Part shown: positions 12,016 through 23,324 of the stretch, in pieces | Numbering within the stretch: position 1 is the first letter of the stretch | Layout of the letters: every line of letters begins with the position of its first letter | DNA from: Acanthacorydalis orientalis | Lineage: Eukaryota > Arthropoda > Insecta > Megaloptera > Corydalidae | Assembly (NCBI GenBank): GCA_034766995.1 | Contig: CM068314.1 | Span: forward strand, 32,393,208-32,457,207 | DNA length: 64,000 nucleotides | Direction of reading: 5' to 3' | Translations under genes and position numbers: made by a program | The notes under the pieces: model-generated | What the model was told of the DNA's origin: nothing | Database searches by the model: none | What the model saw: only the letters and a program-made list of their open reading frames with translations

Positions 12016-13380
12016 GTTCGGTTCGACTTGCGTCCACGACAATTAAAATGATTTATTTATTCAGCCAGTCGATTACAAATCTTCACGTTTCTTCACTTTT
12101 TCTTTCGTTTAATTACCACTCTACTGTACTTATTTTCATTTCGGTTTTTTGAAAATTCTAATAATTATAAATATAAGTAATTTGTTATAGAAATATAACA
12201 TTAATATTTCACTTAAAACTTGAATGGCTACGAATTTACTCACAATAATTCTTTTATTTACATTTATATAAAAATAAAAACATCTTCTAGAAAATACTTA
12301 AAATTTTATTCCATTTTATAAACTATTTTATCAACTAATATTTTCAATCTGAAAATATATAATGTATATTAACATTGGATATTAAAATAACATAGTTATT
12401 AATTAATATATAACGAGAAGTTTGTGCACGAGTTAGTTACAGCTTTTTGTGTATTTAGATAGAAACTTAATAAAAATCAGAATTCTAATTATAAAATCCG
12501 TGAGTGATCGTATACATTCACTTTATTTGATCATTAGCATGTAAAGAGGATAATATTATTATTTTCATAAAAAATATGTAAAATTAAGTTCGAATGAAAT
12601 AGCATTATTTGGATTCAATTTTATTCAAAAAAATTGTGCCGAAGCGTCTTTTAATCTATCTTTAATTGGATTACTAAAAATATTACCAAATTTTTATTCA
12701 TTATATATCTGAACAATTAATTTCTTATCAAGCTATTATAATACGTTAATAATTAAAATTGAAGCTTAAATATATTGATCGAAAACCACAAGAAATGAGT
12801 TATATCCCAATATAATAGATAAAATCAAAAAGTGAAAACAAATTTGATTTTAGAAGAGAAAATTGATTCATAAAATCATATAATGAGCTTTAATGAATAA
12901 AATAAATAAAAAAAAATGACCGACTGATTGGCTATAAAGTTTGAGTTCTTAATAAAAATTTCGTCTAAACTTAGTGGATACCAGATTACTCATTGTTTTA
13001 GTGAACGTACAATTTTGTCATACTAACTTATATTTTTAAACTTAGATTCAACTTATTACTACATATTATTGAATCTTTGAAGATTCGAAGAACACTAGAC
13101 TAAATTTAACGTTTCATCTTAGATTAGACGAATGGAAATTTAAACTAAAGTTGAAAAAACGTATTTTAAATAAAATTCAATATTCAGCACATTCTATAAC
13201 AACTTAAATAACAAAAAAAATCACAAGTTTAATATAAATTAGCAAATAAATAAAGTACTGTTTTACATTTTGTGCTACAGAACTCATTAGTAATTTAAGA
13301 AATAATGTTTTAAATCAATTCAAATAAGTATCCACTGTGTATAAACGAAATAATATAATATTTTTACTATAAAATGTTAG
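12016..13380. other. AT-rich spacer
   Basis: No gene, repeat family or microsatellite of note. Confidence 0.6.
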
Positions 13381-13394
13381 TGTATATATATATA

Positions 13395-13480
13395 CAAGGT
13401 GAATCTACTCACTACTCGCTTTGCTCACCAATCCCCTAACTTGCTGCGCTCGCCCACTTGTCAATTATAAGTAGGTACTT
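13395..13480. other. Short GC-normal patch next to a tandem repeat
   Basis: Contains paired phrases on the minus strand, GCGAGCGCAGCA and GAGCAAAGCGAG, resembling a diverged short repeat. It directly precedes the 113 bp tandem repeat and may belong to the same repetitive unit. No function assigned. Confidence 0.3.
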
Positions 13481-13498
13481 GTAACCGAATGAAACAAT

Positions 13499-13710
13499 CA
13501 ACATATTTGGGTATCATAGAAACCTCGTCCCAAGTAAATAAATCGACGTCATGGACTTTTTGTTTTTTTTTGAGAATAATTTTGATTTTATGTACAGAGA
13601 GAGAATAGAGATAAACATATTTGGGTACCATAGAAACCACGTTCCAAATAAATAAGTCCACGTTATGGAATTTTTATTTTTAGTCGATAATTTTGTATAT
13701 ATATATATAT
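13499..13710. repeat. Two-copy tandem repeat, unit about 113 bp
   Basis: Copy 1 is 13499-13612 and copy 2 is 13613-13710. Both begin with the word AACATATTTGGGTA followed by CATAGAAACC; identity is high over the first 70 bp and decays afterwards. On the minus strand each copy encodes a similar string (VDLFTWDEVSMIPKYV and MDLFIWNVVSMVPKYV), which is why a 66-codon frame spans both. I do not recognise the sequence. A minisatellite or a fragment of an unknown repeat is likely; a duplicated exon is less likely. Confidence 0.75.
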
Positions 13711-14347
13711 ACAATGAGTACTTCTATATTAACCATTGATTAAAAATGAATATATTTACACACAATATAAATTATGAAAATATTGATAGTATACAAAAAG
13801 TACACGGTTAGTCTCTAATGTTATTTACACTTATATGTGTATATATATGGGTTTCCCGAAATTGTTGGAGTAAATAAAAAATAATTCGTATATAGGTGGT
13901 CATTACATCCAATAAAAAACAATATGTATATTTAATGTTTTTAATTACGCGCATCGCTTCGTAAACACGATTTTTTTTATCTTCACATTAATGTGCATAT
14001 CTTCAGGGTATTACATAAACGATGTATTACAGTAAAAATAAATTAATTATGTATAATTAAAGATTTATTAATACTTGTATTGAATATAAATGAATACGAA
14101 AAAGACGATTAATGAAAAACATATATAAATGAATGAACTACGATATGTAACTAATACTCGAATAGTAGTTACTCATTTACGCTGTCTAATTTTATGACGA
14201 CAAACATGCGCACTATTTTGTTTTTCATATTAAATTCTTATTTTTTATTTTAAAATTGCAAGTAGAGCTATTATGTTTCAGTTTAGGCAGTGGAAAAGTT
14301 ATAATTACATCGAATATAATAAAAGCATTAAATAAATAATAGATTAG

Positions 14348-14348
<1 letters not shown>

Positions 14349-14400
<52 letters not shown>
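14349..14400. repeat. (TA)n microsatellite, 52 bp
   Basis: Perfect alternation, ending at CACAAT. Confidence 0.97.
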
Positions 14401-14404
<4 letters not shown>

Positions 14405-14695
14405 ATAAAATACAACTTAAAAACACAATAAAATTATACTGTTAATAATATTCCAAGAACCCTAGATTAACTCTTTCTTCTTTTTCATTGCTTCTATTAT
14501 AATTAATACAGCAAAGTACCCAATAGTGTCATTGTCGTAGATAATGTTTAAGATAGAGGGATTTCCTTTGTCATTTTAAGCACCTTATTTTCCAGATTTG
14601 TAAATAAATAATATGAAATGAAGGAACGAATTATATATATATATATATATTGAATAAAAATTAGGTATAAATTAGTTCTTATATAAACATGACTA

Positions 14696-14698
<3 letters not shown>

Positions 14699-14755
<57 letters not shown>
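14699..14755. repeat. (TA)n microsatellite, 57 bp
   Basis: Perfect alternation followed by a GTAT/CATA-rich compound tail to about 14780. Confidence 0.97.
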
Positions 14756-14758
<3 letters not shown>

Positions 14759-15040
14759 TACATACGTGTATGTATGTATTTTTAATTTCAAAATAAAATC
14801 ATTTAGGGAATATTTGTTCAATTTATAAGATATTTCATTTTATCTTAAGAAAGTGGTCATCCCAAACGTTTAATAAAGTTTAGCTTGACAACGTATTATG
14901 TATGTATATATATATATATATATATACATTTTTAACTATACTGATTTACAATCTTATAATTTTTCCTTGTATGTACGATCCAATACCTTCTTTTAATACA
15001 TTTCCGATCATACATACATACATATATATATATTTATATT

Positions 15041-15086
15041 ATATATTTTATATATTTTATATATTTTATATATTTTATATATTTTA

Positions 15087-15100
<14 letters not shown>
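15041..15100. repeat. 9 bp tandem repeat, unit ATATATTTT
   Basis: Six perfect copies of ATATATTTT in a row (15041-15094), running directly into a (TA)n tract to about 15127. Because the unit is a multiple of three it stays open as repeated Tyr-Ile-Phe, a coding artefact. Confidence 0.95.
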
Positions 15101-15129
<29 letters not shown>

Positions 15130-15298
15130 AACTAAATAGAATGAAAATGGAAGACTTACATTCCATGTTTATTTTATTCTAATTACTTTAAAATAGTTCT
15201 CATTATTTACTCATTTTAATGAATTCATAGTCCATTAGAATCTTAAATAATCCATCTATTAATAAAACATTAAATATGTAATCTAGATATACTACACT

Positions 15299-15340
<42 letters not shown>

Positions 15341-15489
15341 CACATGAATAGTAAATAATATGTAATAGACACAGTTCTTACCTTGAAATTACAGACAGAG
15401 TTGCATTATTGAAGGCAGACATAAATTATAAACAGAATATTTCGATGATAGATACAAGCAATTTTATAAGATATGAATTCAGACAAATA

Positions 15490-15940
15490 TTTTTCAAAAT
15501 ACATTCGGGCAGGCAGAGCTCGTTGCGCATATATTTTTATACACATCCGGAGCTACTGGTGTGTTAGTCTTCCAACATAGCGAGTTTCTGATGATGTTAA
15601 GCAACAGACATACATAGGCCAAGTATACGAGTTGACCACGAGCAGTCTAGAAGCACTTGATGCATGCTCGACCACGGTCATAACTCACGCCCACTGACCC
15701 TGCGGTGGCCTCATCTTTCTCCAGCCGCGCCAGAGTCACCTGACCCTATATGTACGGCGGTTACCGTTCTGGCCACCGTAATGTACTGCCACCACAATAC
15801 AACTCTGCTGGAATCTACACACGCAGGTATGAATTCTTGTCTGGTCCTGGAACACGAGTACAGACGCTCGAAGAAAACACGTACGAGAAATAAATGTGAA
15901 GATGATTTATCATGTTTGAATTTCTACTTGTAATTTATGA
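15490..15940. other. GC-normal island, unidentified
   Basis: One of the larger islands. An 89-codon frame (15664-15933, plus) covers its second half, has unremarkable composition and no recognised domain. An imperfect inverted repeat joins GAGTTGACC (15629-15637) with GGTCATAACTC (15676-15686). GCAGGTATG near 15825 resembles a splice donor. Regulatory sequence or an unrecognised exon are both possible. Confidence 0.3.
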
Positions 15941-16573
15941 ACATTCTGTGGCGATATTTATTCGGCTCGTTTCTCTATTATTCTGTACCTGGACGTATTT
16001 AATTTAATTTTATTGTTATAGTTAGTCTGCAAATACTAAATATAATATTAATGTAATGTATCTAAACACTTTCTTCTCTGGAATAAAAATCTACTCAAAT
16101 ATTTATTATATATATATATATATAACTACTAAATACATATTTGAACAACAACTTAAAGTTGTAAATTTACGGTATCTGGCAATAACTTTATTTGGTTAAT
16201 GATTTGCAAATATTGCAAGTAAAATCACACAGAAAATAAAAAAAAATTAAACAGTGACAAAGAGCATAGCGAATCAAAAACTACTACTAATATAATATAT
16301 TTAATGGATCCACAGGAATAACAATAACGAACTACAGCTATAAACATATAGTTATATTGATATATAGTAATTTTGATATGTTAGGCTTATGGTGGGCTTA
16401 TTGATATGATAATATTTAGTTCACGTATTGTCATTCAATTAAAGTTTTTTTTACAAAATGTTATAAAATGATTTAATGGTAATTAAACATTTATGAAAAT
16501 TACTTATCAAAAAAATATAATATTCGTTACTAGATCTGAATATTATATAATAAAAAATAAAATTCATTAAAAC

Positions 16574-16604
<31 letters not shown>
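15941..16604. other. AT-rich spacer
   Basis: No gene is seen. A (TA)n tract at 16574-16604 directly abuts the mariner copy that follows. Confidence 0.6.
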
Positions 16605-16607
<3 letters not shown>

Positions 16608-17098
16608 AATGTGGTTTTTGTTTTCTGAATTTTAACATAATTTTTTTCAATGAAAGTGTCATTTCATCGTGTTCATGTTAATATCATTTTAAATTGTATT
16701 TTTTGGTCTGTATTTTAGTAACATAGACTTTGGTTTGATTATTAATTTTAATTCGAATTGAGCTACTGACTTAAAAATGGAAAAGAAGTAAATAGGAGTA
16801 ATTTTTGTCTGTTCAAAACGATTAATAAATCAGCAGAAACTGCTCATAAACTAAACAATGCTTTTGATGTGGGTACTGTTAAGAAACGTACGGTACATCG
16901 GTGGTTCCAAAAATTTCATGATGGGGACGAGAACCTTGAAGATGAAAAATTCTATGACGTCCTTCTTCAGTTCATAATTATCAGTTGAAGGCGTTAGTTG
17001 AATCAGAACCGCGCACAATTCGAGAGCTTGCACAAAACAGACAGGAAAACTTGACAAATAGGTGCACAAACCACAATTATTGTTCTACCAACCTAATA
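16605..17098 (+). mobile_element. Mariner family A, copy A2 (deleted)
   Basis: Plus-strand family A copy. The 5' terminal repeat is nearly gone, replaced by a (TA)n tract; only GTGGTTTTTGTTTTCTGAA survives. The 3' terminal repeat is intact (ATTGTTCTACCAACCTAATA). The interior matches the copies at 8.6, 33.6 and 57.9 kb through the untranslated region and the N-terminal coding part, then skips to the 3' end. Its deletion is larger than in the other copies, removing part of the second helix-turn-helix as well. Confidence 0.88.
16777..17050 (+). pseudogene. Mariner transposase N-terminal remnant (family A)
   Basis: The ancestral start is preserved: ATGGAAAAGAAG at 16777 gives MEKK, followed at once by a stop. 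Downstream fragments are readable in shifted frames: SAETAHKLNNAF, RWFQKFHDGDENLEDE and LKALVESEP. Frameshifts near 16955 and the 3' deletion leave no catalytic residues. Confidence 0.8.
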
Positions 17099-17519
17099 AT
17101 TAAATATGATTTATTTTCTTTATAATTTTTGAATGTAACTATGTTTAATAATGCTGGTAAAGACTTAAAATCTTTCATTCGAATTAAAAATACTGATAAG
17201 TACAAAATCATATATTCTTTGAATCATATTCCTCATTTTTATATTTATCTAAGGTTTAATATTCAGTTAATAAAATATTTTTCACTATTAAGATATGAAA
17301 TACTTTTAATGTTACCTTTTCTTTAATAATTTTCAAACATGCTTTATCGTTTTGTTTACTTTACTGAGTTTTGTTTCTTTTTTGAAAAATAAAATGATCT
17401 CTACAAGTTTAAATAAAAAACTTACATTTCTGACGCGATGGCTTTAAATTCAGCAACGCTGGCTTAACAATAATATATTCTATATGTGTTTGAGTGTACA
17501 TGTAGGTTTTTTCTCGCTT
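17099..17519. other. AT-rich spacer
   Basis: No gene is seen; ordinary A/T-rich sequence without long repeats. Confidence 0.55.
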
Positions 17520-17750
17520 ACCGGTTAACTCTAGCGTTTATGCCTCGCGGGCCACGTTCACGATTCGACATTTTTTCTTGCATGCCAGTCAGAGACGAGT
17601 CCTGAAGGAGTACCTAACGCAACGCTACCGGCTTATGACGACACATTCCCGACAAGTGCCCTCCGGGGGGCTGTTGACTGTCGTACCGTCGCGGGCCACC
17701 GTTCGTCTCTTAAAACAACTCTGTACAGACGACACACTCATTTGCGCTTC

Positions 17751-17752
<2 letters not shown>
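17520..17752. other. GC-normal island, unidentified
   Basis: CpG-containing island ending abruptly in a 54 bp TA tract. Frames are open on both strands through it, so openness is not informative. GCGGGCCAC occurs twice (17548 and 17691). No protein domain recognised. Confidence 0.3.

Positions 17753-17806
<54 letters not shown>
17753..17806. repeat. (TA)n microsatellite, 54 bp
   Basis: Perfect alternation, bordered on its left by a GC-normal island. Confidence 0.97.
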
Positions 17807-17809
<3 letters not shown>

Positions 17810-18342
17810 TCTTATGAATTTATACAAAGTAAACTTATATTTTACACCACGTTATATTTTTATTCTGTACTTAACGCTTTTTAACCGACATTTTTATGAA
17901 ATTTACTCGATTTTTTTTATATTTATCATTAGTTATTATAATCAGTAATATGATCGGAGTTTTATTTCAGTTATGTGTTTTCTTTTCAATTAAAAAGTAT
18001 TATTTCTTCTCCAAACAAGAAAGTTGTTTATTATTATAGAACTTCTAAAATTTATTTAGAGAAATATGTAAGGCTATTTGTTTATAATTTAATAATGGTT
18101 TAATATAAAATTCATTTCTCTCACTTTTATTTAGAATTATTAATATATTGTTTTATTAACTAGATTTAATGTTCAAATAAGTTAAATGAGCTAAAATTTA
18201 GCGATTTATATTATTTTTATTAAATAAATATTTTCTAGCATGTAATGTATAATACTTTTAATTCAATATTAATAGAAATTTATTTTTAATTTTACTTTCG
18301 GTATCAATTTAAAATTTTTATTTGCTTAAACAATAGATAAAG

Positions 18343-18396
<54 letters not shown>

Positions 18397-18983
18397 GTCA
18401 GTGTGTGTGTATATATATATATATGAAAAATAATATTTCAAATATAAATCTCTTTATAAAATGATTTTTTTACTTATAGTTCTTTAAAAGTACAGCTAAT
18501 ATTACTACATTTTTGTTCCCCCATGATTTTTTTGATATTAAGTTTATCATATTTAGTACTTTTTTGTATTTTATATATGAATTTATTTTACAAAAATTTC
18601 ATTTCTTAATAAGTGTATAAGTGATTTTTTGAACTATCATATATTTTTATACCATGTTCGAATATAGAATTTTAAAATTCCATATATTCTGAATAATTCT
18701 TAAATATTTAAATTTTGAAATATGAAAAAACCGTTTGAATTTTTTTATTCATTTATTTTAATACGACTTTATTTTAACAAATTCTGCATCAGTTCGAACG
18801 GGTTCTTTATTTATATAGAAACATAATTTTTCAAATTAAGAGTGGTATGTGATCCTAAAAAATATTTTTTCTGAATTCATATTTTTTTTCCAAACAATCT
18901 ACCATAACTGATTGTTTTTATATACGTGTAATATTACTAACTTCAAACGAACATTTTGTAATTTTTGTTAATATTTATATATA
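17807..18983. other. AT-rich spacer
   Basis: No gene is seen. Holds a (TA)n tract at 18345-18393 followed by a GT/AT compound run to 18424. Confidence 0.6.
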
Positions 18984-19809
18984 CGATGTTTGATAAGTAT
19001 ATTAAAAAAGCAAGTTAAACTCCGTTTTTTATGGAAAAAATCGATTTTATTTCTCAACATAGTCTGCATTGAGGGCTATATACTTGGTACAGTGAGTCTG
19101 CAAAAAAAACACATTGATGGCGACGATTATATCCTCTTTCGACTAGAATTTCTTTCTACCTAACCACACTTTCAAGTTTAGGAAGACAAAAGGAGTCGCT
19201 TTGGTTGAATTCTGGAGAATAGGGTGGATGAGGAATCAATTCAAAGCATAATCTGTGTAATTTTGCCATTTTGGTGGTCGATTTGTGGGACGGCGTGTTG
19301 TTTTGGTGAAAGAACACTTTTTTGTGCGACAATATTGGTCGTTTTTGTTTCAGCTCTTCTTTCAAACGGTCTAGTAATGTTGTATAATATAATCTTGTTA
19401 TCGTTTTTCCCTTTCTTAAGAAGTTGATCATGATGATTTCTTGAGAATCACAAAAACAGTCATCACCTTCCCATCCGACAAAACGGTCTTCTCCTTCTTT
19501 GGCGCACATTCATCAGTCGTTGTCCACTGCTTTGATTGCTTTTTCGACTCAAGTGTGTAGTGGTGGATCCATGTTTCATCCACGGTAACAAATCGACGCA
19601 GAAAGGCCTGCTCATTTTTTTGCGGTAACTGCTAAAATGCATCTCAATGCGTCTCAAACATCTGTAGAATCTGAACATCACCTCGATTCTGGATGAAATT
19701 CTGCCTATGTTAAGTAAGTTTTAAAAGGGACACTTGAAAGCCGTGATGTTACCAAATGAATGATGGAGCCATATCATAGAAATTTACCAAACTTATCAAA
19801 CGACTCACG
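18984..19809 (-). mobile_element. Mariner family B, copy B3 (826 bp)
   Basis: Flanked by TA on both sides, the normal mariner target duplication. The minus-strand 5' end reads CGTGAGTCGTTTGATAAG (at 19809) and the opposite end is its degenerate inverse starting CGATGTTTGATAAG. Length is exactly that of the copy at 23325, and both are about 450 bp shorter than a complete mariner. The missing part is the N-terminal DNA-binding region. Copies of equal length indicate that an already deleted element was mobilised by a transposase made elsewhere. Confidence 0.92.
19030..19615 (-). pseudogene. Mariner transposase catalytic remnant (family B)
   Basis: Minus-strand reading gives AFLRRFVTVDETWIHHYT (first catalytic Asp region) and then SDGKVMTVFVIL. 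After a break come LLDRLKEELKQKRP, VFFHQNNTPSHKS, MAKLHRLCFELIPHPPYS and QSDSF. The second catalytic Asp has become Asn (HQNN instead of HQDN). Two in-frame stops and a frameshift separate the pieces. No N-terminal helix-turn-helix is present. It resembles irritans/mellifera-type mariners. Confidence 0.88.
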
Positions 19810-19811
19810 TA

Positions 19812-20587
19812 TGAAAATTCCTTAATTGAAAATTATTTTTAAATATTACTGAAAACAGATTACATGACCACTAAAAATTAAGGTATTCTCAATTTTTATA
19901 CCAACATAATAATCTTTTTTTAAAAATATGTAATGAACTGAATTATATATTTAGTTCCTATTACTTTCATTATTGTATTTTTTTTATTAAATTATTTAAT
20001 ATTTTATCTAACTGTTGCACAATTTGTTATTATTTAAATTTTTACATCAATTATTATTTTTAAGATATGGAATATATCAGATATTATTATTTTCATATAT
20101 AATAACTATTAGAAATATTGAAACTGTCATGGTTAGTATAGTATACTAGTATATAACCCCAAAAATGTCAAAATTGACGAGAAAATAGAAACAGAAAGAA
20201 AAAACTGTTTATTGGTTTTTACAACATAATATATTTAAACATAAAAGCAATTCCTAAGAAAGAAGCTTAATGAATTAAAGTTGAAATCTATGAACTGAAA
20301 AACATGCATTTCTCGTCACCATAAATAAACATTTCTCGCTACCGTGAAATTTGTCTTGCGGACAAAGTGACGAGAAATGTGTTTTTATTATATAATAACG
20401 AAATATAAATTAAAATGTGTATTTTGAACGATTATAATAATATTTTAGTAATCTTTATAATTTCAATTGTAGATTTATATGCTTTGGTTTACCAAATTTA
20501 TCATTCATTTTGAATGTTTTATGAAGATTCAATTTATTAAAATTGTAGAGTAACTTAAGTTAAAAAATATTAAATGTGTATGTCCTG

Positions 20588-20637
<50 letters not shown>

Positions 20638-20689
20638 TGTGTGTGATTGCATGTACGTATGCATAATTATAACTCAACATATTTAATTA
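19812..20689. other. AT-rich spacer
   Basis: No gene is seen. (TA)n at 20593-20635 with a GT-rich tail. Confidence 0.6.
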
Positions 20690-21110
20690 TCCATCTGACT
20701 TAGCTGACATTTTGAAGCCTCGACATAATAATCGTATCATTTTAAATAATGACCGACGCGTTAACTCCTATCCCATTATCATTTTCATCATCGCAATCCA
20801 TTCGTTCGGAAATAACCATAACACTGTGCGGATAATGCCAACCATAACCATTACGCGAGCATAGTCAAAACCGCGCACGACTAATCCGGTTTATAGCCGG
20901 TGGTGCGTTAATGCAAGTGTAAGGAATAAAACTTTATAGAAGTGCTGTGTCTATAACGATATCATTAAAACAAGTGTGTCGGCCGTATACTCGTCGAAGT
21001 TTCGAGTGAATAATTAACTAATCTACGCTAAAAGTGTAACCCGGTGATTATATACTCGTTGCACGGGAGATTTCGTATTATATTTTAAACGAGACTTGAT
21101 CCCATACGAA
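20690..21110. other. GC-normal island, unidentified
   Basis: Balanced sequence without a long open frame. Contains CCGGTTTATAGCCGG, a palindrome-like CCGG...CCGG pair next to a TAATCC word, and repeated CCATAACCAT-type words (about 20814 and 20839). Looks more like regulatory than coding DNA; this is inference. Confidence 0.3.
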
Positions 21111-21759
21111 TTTCATATCGAATAGAAATGCCTTTTCACGATATTTAAGAATATTTTGCAATGTTTCCGTGAGATGAATACTTGATGATTTTATGCTATG
21201 CGAACAATATCTGTTGGAAAAAGTCAGTTTCAGAGTTGTATTTTTCATTATACATACAGTTACAGTGTAGATTTATATTAATTTTTTAATATATTTATTA
21301 TAATGTTTCATTTACTAGTGTTCTAAATCCTATAGCAACCATTAATTGACTCTTGTTTTATAATTCAGACTACTATTATCAGTTAGATTGAGTTCGATAG
21401 GAATATTTTTATGAATTAATTTTTCACAAACCAGACTACAAAAAATTTTTAATTTAAAATATAATTATAAATTATTTTTAATAATTCCTTATATGTATTT
21501 CAATGGTGCTGTCATCATCCAAAAGCAATACTTTAGATTTGTCTGTACATTAGAGATATGAAAACAATGATATCGTCGTAGAAACAAGTTATTGGTACTT
21601 TGTATATTTTTTTTGATTCATAATTAAAACAAAATATTTTTCAAAATCTTATTTCTAATTAAAAAAATATTTTATTAAAATCCCTTCAGTTTAAGAAGTA
21701 AATTCGATTACCATAATTAGAATGTGATAAATAAAAAATATTCTTTTTTAGATATCCAT
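21111..21759. other. AT-rich spacer
   Basis: Nothing recognisable. Confidence 0.55.
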
Positions 21760-22076
21760 GTTCTTTATCTCACACTCTATATATGGTTAGATTTCAACAC
21801 GTCTACAACGTAAAGTTGACGTTTTACCCTCATACTAATACAAGCACCGCAGGTGTTACGACAAAACCTATAACTGTAGCCACACCAATGCTGTCGAAAG
21901 ATCTCTGTTGTATATCCACCAGCACCACCCACATACGATTCTTTGACTCTTCTATCAAGGTTTATATCGGGTTATACTCGGTGAATAAATTTAAAATAAC
22001 TTCTATAGTCACAAAAATGTTGAAGAATTCAAATGCATGTATCACAATTACTCATTTATATCTACGGATTAAGTAG
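21760..22076. other. GC-normal island, unidentified
   Basis: A 97-codon plus-strand frame (21783-22076) and two minus-strand frames all stay open here, one of the latter with a hydrophobic stretch (VATVIGFVVTPAVLVLV). No family is recognised and there is no clear splice signal. I cannot say which frame, if any, is coding. Confidence 0.25.
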
Positions 22077-23322
22077 GAGTTAATTGAAAATTATAGTAAA
22101 TTACTACTTTAATTAGTAATCTTTGAAAATGTTTTTTCCGATATTTATCAATGAGCTTCGATAAGAACGATCGACAATTAACAATAAACCTATAATAGGA
22201 TATCAATGACAATAAATTACTTATTGTTTAGCAGTCAAACCCTTATCAAGTTGTCTCGAAAATAAGAAAAATCCATTGTTGTTCAGTAGGTCATTATATT
22301 ATCATATATCCGACAATTTCGACAGATGTCGAAGATTTTGTAACGTAAAAACATTTGAAGTATTTTCAAAAAATTAATCGAATAACTTTCTTCATACATA
22401 TCTTTCATTTCATTTTCAAATATCAGGTTGTTTATAAAAATAAAATAGAAAATCGATTATTTACTATTTTTAAAAAATATAGCCTTTGAAATATAAACAA
22501 TCTTAAAGATAATCTCCAAGAGATATAACAATGACAAATATTGTGGGCTTGAATATTTTTTAAATATTTAACCATCGATAAATTGACCATCAATATAATA
22601 CATAATAATAAATAATATTTAAATTTTCTCCATTGTTCAATTATAAAAAATAGATAATTTTTGTTTAAAAAATATTTTACATATTTTAAATTTTGTAATA
22701 TAAGATTCAATAGAAAAGTTACACAAAAATAAATAGAAAATGAATTATAGGTAGTTCTTCTAAAATGAATAAATATCAATATACATATACATAATAAAAT
22801 ATACTCTAGTGATACACAAGCAATAGCTCGTAAACATATGTAGTTCGCAAAGCAATTTGAATTTACCCATAAAGAAAATTTTATAAATATTATTATGAGT
22901 ATAATATATTCTTTAACTAGCACTATACATTATTTGTAATAAAATATATCATAAACAAATCTTACTTTTAAAATTATTATGTGATTCGTAAGAATGAAAA
23001 AAAAAATGTATATTGTATATTCCCTTTATCTTGCCTCTACAGTTATTACTTACTATATTTTTTAGGGAATAGAAAACTTTCAAAATTTTGGAATAGTTAA
23101 GGTGCCTTTTAATTCCACGAATGTTAGACAGTTGCTACACACTTTACCAAAATATTATTTGAATAAACTCTATTAGAAATTATTAGAGCTAAAGTATTAT
23201 TCTTATGACGTGATCTTACATATGATTTTAATTTCTAACTTTTTTTTTCGATTCTATTAAAGATTTATTTCTCCCTCGCTCATTGTCACATTTAATTTTT
23301 TATATATATATATATATATATA
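22077..23322. other. AT-rich spacer with one long chance-like frame
   Basis: Contains a 163-codon minus-strand frame at 22432-22923 whose product is Ile/Leu/Phe/Tyr-rich with several hydrophobic runs. It matches no family I know. A (TA)n tract at 23300-23324 leads straight into the next mariner. Confidence 0.5.
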
Positions 23323-23324
23323 TA

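Larger units (their letters stand above)
13711..15489. other. AT-rich, microsatellite-dense spacer
   Basis: No gene is seen. Contains (TA)n at 14349-14400, 14632-14650, 14699-14755, 14905-14926 and 15302-15335, plus a 9 bp tandem array at 15041-15100. Between these lies plain A/T-rich sequence. Confidence 0.6.

Noticed and set aside
19224..19427. Plus-strand frame with FWWSICGTACC-like text
   Set aside because: Antisense of mariner B3; similar frames at 23700-23909 and 37910-38233 are antisense of B2 and B4.
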